A DNA stretch of 64,000 nt from Candidatus Kryptoniota bacterium (GTDB taxonomy: Bacteria; Bacteroidota; Ignavibacteria; Kryptoniales; JAKASW01): contig JAHECO010000007.1 of the NCBI GenBank assembly GCA_024641705.1, forward strand, positions 1 through 64,000, given 5' to 3'. This document shows, piece by piece, positions 7,639 through 15,427 of this stretch. The position numbers were made by a program, and so were the translations under genes. Positions within the stretch are counted from its first letter, which is position 1. Each line of letters opens with the position of its first letter. The notes beneath the pieces were generated by a model. That model did not search any database and was not told the DNA's origin. It was given only the letters and a program-made list of their open reading frames with translations.

Positions 7639-9869
7639 CAACATTCCTCCGTCTCGAGCGGTACAGTAATTACAACGTCTGTCCCTTTTGATTCCTTGCT
7701 TTCGATCCTTATATCCCAGCCGTGCTCATCCACTATCCGTTTAACCACTGCTAGGCCGAGTCCTGTACCTTTGTCCTTGGTTGTGAAAAATGGCTTGAAC
7801 AGATAGGGCAGCGAACCTTTAGGGATGCCGCAACCGCTATCAGAAATCTGCACAAGTACACTCTTATCCCCCCTACGAACCGTCACTGTGATCTTTCCGC
7901 CACCATTGATCGCTTCTGTCGAATTAAGAAGTAAGTTCAGGAACAATTGTTTGGTAGCGTTTGCATCAAGACTGACTGGGGGGACAGACTCTTGAATGTC
8001 GACTTTAAAATCGATTCTTTCCATCAAAGATCTGTCCGATTCAAGCAAAGACATCACTTGCTCGATAATCGATCGGAGGTCCCACAATACGAACTGCGGC
8101 TCGGGGGGTCTAGCCCTTTGAAGGTGTGAACTCAATATATCGTTGAGACTTTTGGTCTCCTCTTTCAACACTTTTAGCAATTTGGTCTGCACGCCGCTCA
8201 CGTTGGCGTCCGTTTCTAAAAGATCCGCCGCTTGTGTCATTGCATTCAACGGATTCCGGATTTCGTGAGCTATGAAAGACGCAAGCTCCCCAAGAGCATT
8301 CAAACGCTGCAGTGTTTCGATCTCCTGCTTCGATTTCTCTAGCTGAGCCTGCGATCGCATTCCGGCCGTTACGTCATCGATTACGATGAGAACCTTGGCG
8401 CGCAATCTCGCCCCGTCCAGGACCGGTGCGGTTATTAGTAAGAAATACCTGTCGTTTTCCCCTTTAATAAGTTCGCGTCTCATGACACCGTCGTTCAGTG
8501 TGGCCTTTACCAAATCGTCCTTTACTTTTGATGAGTTCGAGCCGAATAGATCAAGAAATGATCCACCATTAAGAGGCGACACACCCCATCTCTGAACGGC
8601 TTCATTTGCCCATCTCACCCTTAGATCCCTGTCCACTATCATGAGGCCTTGACCCATCGAAGAGACAATCTCCTGGAGCTGTGTATAGCTGCGATTTAGC
8701 TCCGAATACAGTCTTGAATTATTGATAGCCACGCCAATTCTGTCTGCAAGAAGCTCAATTGCATTTGTATCATCCTGATCAAAGTAAAGTGACTCCCCGT
8801 GTTCGATATTAAGGACGCCGATTACCTGCTTGTCTACGTGTATCGGCACACAAAGTTCTGCCTCGGTGGTAATTAAATCTGGCGTCCAGTTTAGGAAGAA
8901 AGGATTCTTGTGGACATTGTTTGAGAGGAGCGTTTTATCGTGTGTAACTACCCAGCTCACAATCCCTTGGCCTAGGGGTATGGTTTGGTTGCGGGGAATG
9001 ACCTTCCCGAACTTCCCAGCCAATGCTTTAAGAACGAAGACTCCCCCTTCTCTGTCGAGGGAATAAATGGCCACATGATCGTATTGGAAATGGCGTTGAA
9101 TCGAGGCTACTATGTGCTTGTAGAGTTGTTTCTCCTCTACCAAGACATCTATGCTCCGAATTATTCTGTTGATTACGCTCAAGCGGGAAGATCGCATCCT
9201 TTCCCTATTTACTAATTCGGCAGACGAGATGAGCGCAGCTATGCTGAGTAACCAGGACCTGAGCGATTCGAATACTTGTCTGGATGGCACCTCCGCTTCC
9301 TCTCTTAGAACTACGATGGCCCCTTTCACTTCTTTCTCGATCTTCATAGGAAGGACCAGAGTGTGGAAGTTCGGCCGCGCTTTGAAGAAACTCCGTACGA
9401 TCAGCTCATTGTCGAAAAGGGCATCTTGTTCTAATTGCTTCTGAACCTGCAAGTAAGAAACCTTGCCGACAAATTGACAGCTCTCACAATTTCCATGGGA
9501 CATCAAAAAGGAAAGATGGCCCCTTTGCAATCCGTAAAGTGCAACCTGATGGGAGGGAAGTCTCTCGTTGAAGTGATCGAGGAAGCCCTCCATCAGATCA
9601 GAGATCGCAGGCCCGAGTCCTCCCCTAAAATAGTCGTTATCCCCGATCTTGATCCTGCTTGGGTTCCCTTTTATCGATGTTGCGACGGTTCTGCGCTTCG
9701 GAAATTGCGCGTCTGTTTGTCTCAATCGTATTCCCTTGTTTAATCTTGATCGGGAAAGAGAGGGGTACGCTGGGACTTTCGTTTGCCCCGTGCCCCAGCC
9801 CGCTTTGATTTTAAACAAAGTGACTTCCAAAGTCAAGCAGATCCAATTCTCTGGATTATCAATGAGCAT
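7638..9869 (-). CDS. GAF-GAF-PAS sensor histidine kinase
   Basis: 743 residues from ATG 9869, with no membrane segments, so a soluble sensor. A GAF-like region (about 95-220) carries a Cys pair (NCESCQF). A second GAF domain follows (about 235-385), then PAS (400-500), HisKA with His535 in SFIAHEIRNPLNAM, and an HATPase with LLLNSTEAI, DSGCGIP and GTGLGLAVV. The first 70 or so residues look unlike a domain; initiation further in, for example at Met93, is possible. It phosphorylates the overlapping sigma-54 activator. The signal is probably an internal ligand or redox state. Confidence 0.92.
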   Translation of the reverse strand: MLIDNPENWICLTLEVTLFKIKAGWGTGQTKVPAYPSLSRSRLNKGIRLRQTDAQFPKRRTVATSIKGNPSRIKIGDNDYFRGGLGPAISDLMEGFLDHFNERLPSHQVALYGLQRGHLSFLMSHGNCESCQFVGKVSYLQVQKQLEQDALFDNELIVRSFFKARPNFHTLVLPMKIEKEVKGAIVVLREEAEVPSRQVFESLRSWLLSIAALISSAELVNRERMRSSRLSVINRIIRSIDVLVEEKQLYKHIVASIQRHFQYDHVAIYSLDREGGVFVLKALAGKFGKVIPRNQTIPLGQGIVSWVVTHDKTLLSNNVHKNPFFLNWTPDLITTEAELCVPIHVDKQVIGVLNIEHGESLYFDQDDTNAIELLADRIGVAINNSRLYSELNRSYTQLQEIVSSMGQGLMIVDRDLRVRWANEAVQRWGVSPLNGGSFLDLFGSNSSKVKDDLVKATLNDGVMRRELIKGENDRYFLLITAPVLDGARLRAKVLIVIDDVTAGMRSQAQLEKSKQEIETLQRLNALGELASFIAHEIRNPLNAMTQAADLLETDANVSGVQTKLLKVLKEETKSLNDILSSHLQRARPPEPQFVLWDLRSIIEQVMSLLESDRSLMERIDFKVDIQESVPPVSLDANATKQLFLNLLLNSTEAINGGGKITVTVRRGDKSVLVQISDSGCGIPKGSLPYLFKPFFTTKDKGTGLGLAVVKRIVDEHGWDIRIESKESKGTDVVITVPLETEEC

Positions 9870-10056
9870 TGTTTAAAGCAAGGTCAAAAGCTATCGAAAG
9901 GTGGGAACCGCCTTGTTCGGGTTAGCCTGTATTCCTTTCGAGCGGAAAGAGTGATTCCATGAATGCAGACAGGGCGACATGTATATACTAATGTGGAACC
10001 CACATCACGAAATGGTTGTACTCAGGGGATTGTCCATTTCAGCACTGCAATCTCGT

Positions 10057-10071
10057 ATTTCAATTTGAAAT
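10057..10071. promoter_or_regulatory. 15-base perfect palindrome, possible operator
   Basis: ATTTCAA-T-TTGAAAT is perfectly symmetric. It lies about 85 bases upstream of the sigma-54-type promoter, the distance at which NtrC-type activators commonly bind. Role inferred from position only. Confidence 0.35.
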
Positions 10072-10141
10072 CGTGCGAATGATTGTTCATCTTTTCTCCG
10101 CGCACAACGACATTCTGCAAAGGTTTGAACGTGTGATCATG

Positions 10142-10157
10142 CGGCATCTTACTTGCA
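10142..10157 (+). promoter_or_regulatory. Sigma-54 (-24/-12) promoter
   Basis: CGGCATC-TTAC-TTGCA matches the RpoN consensus TGGCACG-N4-TTGCA, with GG (10143-10144) and GC (10155-10156) separated by exactly ten bases. It points toward the gene at 10380, next to the NtrC-type activator gene. Confidence 0.55.
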
Positions 10158-10379
10158 ATACTTAGCCAGTGGTCAATAGGCTAGAGACGCACCATAACCG
10201 AGTCACATGTGCGGTCAAAGTCTCCCACTTTCGAAAACAATGCAGGAGGGTCTGCCAGTTGGAGTTGCTGTCGAATATGTTTCCACCTTGACTTCTGCGC
10301 AACGGCCATAGTAATGCAAGGTGAAACAACAGACAAGGGCAGGTTCAAGTAAAACAAAAACGCGAAAGGGCCAGGAATC

Positions 10380-12206
10380 ATGAACAAAAGGTCGACTATT
10401 TACGTAATTGCCGCTATGCTGACAATCGTAGGTGTCAGCCGCGCTCAGCAGCCGTGCCATTCTCAGACTGCAGATTCGGTGCGGTCAGCTCTTCCGGGCT
10501 GGGCGGCTTACAAGACGGTCTGTTTCTACCAAGAGGGGGACAGTCTTTACGTCGGTATCACGTTTGCGGGTCCAATAAGCAGTCGTCCGGCACTTCACGC
10601 TGGCAACAGCTTTTTCATAGATTTCGACGATGATCCTGCAACGGGCCAGCAAGGAGGTGGACGAGTCGGGTCCGAAACCAACCTCACATTCAATGACTGG
10701 GCAGGAATCGGACATTGGATGATGGAGGTATTCGGACTATGGAATGATGCAAGTCAAGGATTCAGGTTTACCGCCACCACACCCGCCTACATTACAGGAG
10801 ATACCACTCTTTGGTACAAGATGAGTCTGGTGGGATTGGGTCTTACAGATGTCTCTTACGATGCGAATGGATATTGGCTTGACGGCTATATTTGGTCTGC
10901 CCCTTACAATCCGGGTGACGGCATTGACAGCGTGGGCCTCTATTCGTTCGACCCCTCCCAGGTGACACCACTCGATACAATTCAGGGTACATTGAGCAAG
11001 CTTAAGATCCCCGACCCATACAAATCGACTGCCGACTCTCTCAACATAATAGGGACGCTCGACAACATTGTGGCTCTGGTCAGAGCTAATCTGGGCCAGA
11101 TAAGTGAAGATGTCAAATACACAGTGGCATACAATCCTTTCACAGATTACCCGGTTTTCACTTTCATCGGCGCCCCGAACAATACCTTCACAACGTACAT
11201 TCCAGGCGACCAATGGACTACGAGCCCAAACTACTGGGCTATGTTGCAGGGAGCAGTATTCCAGACAGTTTCAGAGCTGAACGCAGGCTACAGGATCCTG
11301 TTTGAAACTCAACCGGCGACGGCCCGCCCCATCCCCGGGACCAATCAAACTTGGTATGACACTACCTACGACTACAATCACGGGCTGCTTTGGGCCATCA
11401 ACCATCAACAAACGTTCAAGGCGCTGATAGGGAACGCGTACCTCAATCTCCTTACTGCATATCTGGGATCACAGTCAAGCGACCCTGCACTCCAGGCTGC
11501 GGCAAGTGCGGAAATAACAAAGGCTCAATCCGCTTATGCTTCGTTCGGAGGGAATGCTTTCGATCTGACTCCGACTATCATGACCGGGTTCCTTCTGAGT
11601 AAGCTCGGTTCCGACTTGAGTTGGACAATGAAGATGTGGAAGACCTTGCCGACGACTTATAAAATGCCGACGGATACCTCAAGCGGCGATGAGCTCGGTA
11701 CTCTGGTCAAGCCGCTCCTTGTCGATGGAATTAGCTGGAACTCATCCGACAGCACGCGCCAGTACTGGTATCAAAACATAGCTGGCGTGCAGGCCGGCGC
11801 TATCGATGCAGTAACCGGCAAAGATATCTTCACTGCACTTAAGGCGATCACTGATTATCCGACCGTGGATTCCGTTTATAACCAGTCCAAGTCGGTCTTT
11901 TCGGGTCTTGTCAGCGTCAACGGGCCGACACCAACGGTCCCGCGGAAATTTGAAGTGGAACAGAACTATCCTAATCCGTTTAATCCGAGCACTCTGATCA
12001 AATTCTACCTGCCGGACAAGATGCACGTCAAAATCGAGATATTTGACATGCTTGGAAGGCATGTTCAGACGTTGCTGGATGGGACTCTAACTGCCGGAAC
12101 TCATCAATTGAAGTGGGACGGCTCCAGGTTGGCCAGCGGGATGTACCTGTACAGGGTTACCGCGGGGCAGAACTCTGTGGTCAGGAAAGCTATTCTCCTG
12201 AAGTAG
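10380..12206 (+). CDS. Large secreted protein with Por (type IX) sorting domain
   Basis: 608 residues. A signal peptide (ending GVSRA|QQ) is followed by a beta-rich module (about 40-195) with GNSFFIDFDDDPATGQ, resembling CBM9/DOMON-like carbohydrate- or ligand-binding folds. A helical middle domain (230-510) that I do not recognise comes next. The end is a sorting domain (NYPNPFNPSTLIKF, FDMLGRHVQTLL, SGMYLYRV, ILLK). Expected at the cell surface or released. First gene behind the sigma-54-type promoter and 180 bases before the TonB receptor gene, consistent with a role in capturing or cutting the polymer imported by that system. Enzymatic activity cannot be judged. Confidence 0.8.
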   Translation: MNKRSTIYVIAAMLTIVGVSRAQQPCHSQTADSVRSALPGWAAYKTVCFYQEGDSLYVGITFAGPISSRPALHAGNSFFIDFDDDPATGQQGGGRVGSETNLTFNDWAGIGHWMMEVFGLWNDASQGFRFTATTPAYITGDTTLWYKMSLVGLGLTDVSYDANGYWLDGYIWSAPYNPGDGIDSVGLYSFDPSQVTPLDTIQGTLSKLKIPDPYKSTADSLNIIGTLDNIVALVRANLGQISEDVKYTVAYNPFTDYPVFTFIGAPNNTFTTYIPGDQWTTSPNYWAMLQGAVFQTVSELNAGYRILFETQPATARPIPGTNQTWYDTTYDYNHGLLWAINHQQTFKALIGNAYLNLLTAYLGSQSSDPALQAAASAEITKAQSAYASFGGNAFDLTPTIMTGFLLSKLGSDLSWTMKMWKTLPTTYKMPTDTSSGDELGTLVKPLLVDGISWNSSDSTRQYWYQNIAGVQAGAIDAVTGKDIFTALKAITDYPTVDSVYNQSKSVFSGLVSVNGPTPTVPRKFEVEQNYPNPFNPSTLIKFYLPDKMHVKIEIFDMLGRHVQTLLDGTLTAGTHQLKWDGSRLASGMYLYRVTAGQNSVVRKAILLK

Positions 12207-12250
12207 GGTGCCCTACGGGAGAGTTGCTTCTCCCTCTGGTGGGAATCGGC

Positions 12251-12278
12251 GTGGGCGGAATTCTGTTCGTCCGCCCAC
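12251..12278 (+). terminator. Hairpin in the 12.2 kb gap, weak terminator or attenuator
   Basis: GTGGGCGGA is answered by TCCGCCCAC around a ten-base loop, a perfect nine-base G/C-rich stem. No T-run follows, so it may be a processing or partial termination site between the two genes. Confidence 0.4.
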
Positions 12279-12385
12279 CGTTTCCACCAAAGCGTTGGCT
12301 ACCGGATTCTCGCGGCGTTCTGTCAAGCAGTGATTGTCTCGCCGGTAGCAGCGCAGTCCAGAGCCTTTTGGGAGTGATTGATCTA

Positions 12386-15300
12386 ATGAAGGATAAACCG
12401 ATGGTACGAAAACCTAAAAGCGTAATGAATCTCATGTTGATCGCATTGATGCTCGGATTAACTGCGGGCGAGGTTCAGGCCGGAGTTTACGGTAGAATCC
12501 GGGGGGCTGTGACGGACAAGAAGACAAATCAGCCGCTGGTTGGCGTTACCGTCCTCGTTGAAGGGACCAGTTTGGGTTCCACGACTGATTTGAACGGTCA
12601 GTACGTCATCATCAAGGTGCCGCCTGGCGTCTATACCATGAGGTTTAGCTACGTCGGTTATTCCGCTACCGAAGTCAGAGACGTTGCCGTTGTCCAGGAC
12701 AATACGACGCAGATCGATGTAGCTCTCGAAGAGAAAACGCTGAACCTTAAAGGGGTTGTGGTCGAAGTAGCCAGGAATCCCCTGGTACGCCAGGACGTTT
12801 CTGCATCCCAGGTAACGGTTTCATCTGGAGATATCCAAAATCGGCCGATCGAGTCTATCCGTTCTGTGTTGAGTACGCTGCCTGGAATCACATCATACAA
12901 TGGGCAATTGTACGTGCGCGGCAGCAGGGCCACGGATATCCGCTATTTCATGGATGGGGTGCCGGTTACGAATCCCATCAATAATTCCTTGATGACGGAT
13001 TTCAACAAGGACGCCGTTCAGGACGTGGTCGTCCAAACGGGGGGATTTTCTGCCGAGTATGGGAATGCTCTCGGAGGGATTGTGAATCTGACCACCAGAG
13101 ATGGAGGCCCGAATCTCTCGGGTTCACTGCGGTATGAGACTGATAGACCGCTGGCCTCGTCCGAATTCTATAATAACAGTAACATATGGGATGCAACCTT
13201 TGGAGGTCCTCTGTTCGGTCAAGCTCGCTTCTTCCTCGCAGGCTACCTCAACACGCAGGACATGAGCGCTGGTAGGCGGGTCATTACTCCAACCGGAGTG
13301 AATCTGGGAAGACGCCCCCATGACGGTAGCCAGAACTACAGAGCGAACGCGAAACTGACTTTTCCTATCGGCGGCGGTATCGAGCTTCACCTGTTGGGCT
13401 CGATCAACAGAGATCAATCACAAAATTACAGCCCTTACTGGCAATTTGGTTCAGACTCTCATCAGCTTGACCGTTTGGGTGCAAGATTCGACAAGACTAC
13501 ATCTGTGGCAGTGTCAGTTGACCATTCGGTTAACGAGAAGACGTTCTATACACTGACCGTCGGTTATCTTGACTATCAGTATATTCAAGGGCAGCTTGAT
13601 AGAAGTCAATGGTCGGGTGATCAGGTTGGCATACAGACTTCCTGGTGGCAAGATTTCAAATTCCGGACGCCATTTCTCAATACCGATTATCATATCCCCG
13701 GAAATCCGAACACTTACTCCAAGTGGCAGCTAATTGACAGCCGTGGGATATCCGACGTGTTTGCGGCTCGAAGTGGAGACTCGGTATCCGTTAATAATCC
13801 ATATGGTGTTCCCGGAGGGATTCTGAATACGGTTGACGCAAATTACTTCCAGAACTTCGTATACGCGGGGGACAACGATTATTACGAGCACGACCGGAAC
13901 AGACAGCTTTCAATTCGTCTGGACCTGACTACTCAACCTTCGACTAACAATGAATTTAAGATGGGATTTCAGGCTGTTCAGTACTGGGTAGGCAGATTTG
14001 CGATAGGTGGAATGGGAACGTTTAACGGCGTCGGGATAAGCTATCCCGTGATTGACTTCTATCAGAAGTCGCCAAGTGACAGCGGGCTCTCAGTTACTAA
14101 CGGCAATGATCTTGGCCCTGGCTACACACCGATCACTATCGGGGCATATGTCCAGGATCAACTCCATTTCAAAGGCATGTACATAAACCTTGGACTCAGG
14201 TATGATTACTATAACACGCAAACCCAATACCGGCCCAACCCTATCGACCCCAAGCAAGGAAACCCTTTCCTGCAGACAAGAGCTAACTCCAAGCCTCAAT
14301 CACAGCTTAGTCCGCGCGTTGGGATTTCCTTTCCAATCACAGAGCGGACAGTTCTGAGATTTAATTACGGCATGTTTTTCGAGCGGCCTTCCATGACCAG
14401 CATGTTCAGCTACCTCTGGAACAATTTCAACCAGGCGGATGTGGATCAAGGAAATCCAAACATAGCCGCCCAGAGGACTACGGCTTACGAGTTGGGATTG
14501 TCCCAACTCCTGACGTCAGATCTGGCCCTCAATGTTACTGCGTTCAACAAGAACATGTTCAACCTGGAAGGATACAGGATGGTTCTCGGACCAAATCTTA
14601 GGTGGTTCTTCCAGGATCAAAACAAGGAATATGGAAATTCTTATGGCGTCGAAGTGTCGCTTACCAAGCGCTATGGGAATTGGATATCTGGGACCCTTGG
14701 CTACACATTATCATTTGCCAACGGCACATCTTCGGATGTTTCGGAGATGTCGAGGTACCCCATAACGGCGGCAACATTCGCAAAATCCCTCGGTTACCAA
14801 CCCCTGTACCCGCAAGACACCAGGCCGATGGATTTCGACCGACGCAATATCGTGAACTTAGTATTTAATTTTGCCATCCCTATAGGGGAGGGGCCAGAGA
14901 TATTTGGAACGAAACCATTGTCGGGTTTCGGGTTCAATCTGACCGGCAATTACCAAAGCGGTACTCCGTATACACCGCTTACGTCCTTCTTCGTCACTTT
15001 GACGAGCGACCAGTTCAATTCCGCTGATTATCCTTCTACGGCGAATTTCGACCTGAGCATCTATAAGGAGTTCAAAGCTTGGGGGGGCGTAAGAGTCAGG
15101 TTCTACGCAGACATCTACAATGTGTTCAATCTCAACATGCCGTTTACTGTCTTCCGAGGATCGGGAAATGCTTCCACGCCAATGTATTTGGTGACCCCGG
15201 GATCCATTTCTCCCGCTTCTTATCCGGCAACAAGTCCCCTGTATTCGAAGGTTGCGGATACGAATCATGACGGCGTGCTTTCGGCGCAGGAAAGATTTGC

Positions 15301-15394
15301 CGCGTACGAGACGCTGCAACAGGATATGCTCGCTCTTATGCCGAACTACCCGTTGCCGCGTAGAGCCTTGTTCGGGATCCAACTGAGTTTTTGA
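12386..15394 (+). CDS. TonB-dependent receptor with carboxypeptidase-like N-terminal domain
   Basis: About 1,002 residues from ATG 12386; ATG 12401 has a better AAGGA site and is equally possible. A signal peptide ends EVQA|GV. A CarboxypepD_reg-like domain follows (GAVTDKKTNQPLVGVTVLVEG), then the plug (SIRSVLSTLPGI, YFMDGVPVTNPI, SAEYGNALGGIVNLTT) and a 22-strand-type barrel ending in an aromatic C-terminus (ALFGIQLSF). It imports a large substrate across the outer membrane using TonB energy. No SusD-like partner is next to it; instead a large secreted protein and a PorV-like barrel follow. Confidence 0.95.
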   Translation: MKDKPMVRKPKSVMNLMLIALMLGLTAGEVQAGVYGRIRGAVTDKKTNQPLVGVTVLVEGTSLGSTTDLNGQYVIIKVPPGVYTMRFSYVGYSATEVRDVAVVQDNTTQIDVALEEKTLNLKGVVVEVARNPLVRQDVSASQVTVSSGDIQNRPIESIRSVLSTLPGITSYNGQLYVRGSRATDIRYFMDGVPVTNPINNSLMTDFNKDAVQDVVVQTGGFSAEYGNALGGIVNLTTRDGGPNLSGSLRYETDRPLASSEFYNNSNIWDATFGGPLFGQARFFLAGYLNTQDMSAGRRVITPTGVNLGRRPHDGSQNYRANAKLTFPIGGGIELHLLGSINRDQSQNYSPYWQFGSDSHQLDRLGARFDKTTSVAVSVDHSVNEKTFYTLTVGYLDYQYIQGQLDRSQWSGDQVGIQTSWWQDFKFRTPFLNTDYHIPGNPNTYSKWQLIDSRGISDVFAARSGDSVSVNNPYGVPGGILNTVDANYFQNFVYAGDNDYYEHDRNRQLSIRLDLTTQPSTNNEFKMGFQAVQYWVGRFAIGGMGTFNGVGISYPVIDFYQKSPSDSGLSVTNGNDLGPGYTPITIGAYVQDQLHFKGMYINLGLRYDYYNTQTQYRPNPIDPKQGNPFLQTRANSKPQSQLSPRVGISFPITERTVLRFNYGMFFERPSMTSMFSYLWNNFNQADVDQGNPNIAAQRTTAYELGLSQLLTSDLALNVTAFNKNMFNLEGYRMVLGPNLRWFFQDQNKEYGNSYGVEVSLTKRYGNWISGTLGYTLSFANGTSSDVSEMSRYPITAATFAKSLGYQPLYPQDTRPMDFDRRNIVNLVFNFAIPIGEGPEIFGTKPLSGFGFNLTGNYQSGTPYTPLTSFFVTLTSDQFNSADYPSTANFDLSIYKEFKAWGGVRVRFYADIYNVFNLNMPFTVFRGSGNASTPMYLVTPGSISPASYPATSPLYSKVADTNHDGVLSAQERFAAYETLQQDMLALMPNYPLPRRALFGIQLSF

Positions 15395-15427
15395 CATGGA
15401 AAAAGAATCATTGACAAATGAAGATGG

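Larger units (their letters stand above)
9870..10379. other. Intergenic region between kinase and secretion cluster
   Basis: About 510 bases with no credible gene on either strand. It separates divergent transcription units and holds a 15-base palindrome (10057) and a sigma-54-type promoter (10142). From the promoter to ATG 10380 there are about 210 bases of presumed leader, with no recognised riboswitch. Confidence 0.6.

Noticed and set aside
12113-12385. N-terminal extension of the TonB receptor frame
   Set aside because: It overlaps the sorting domain of the previous gene and would hide the signal peptide.
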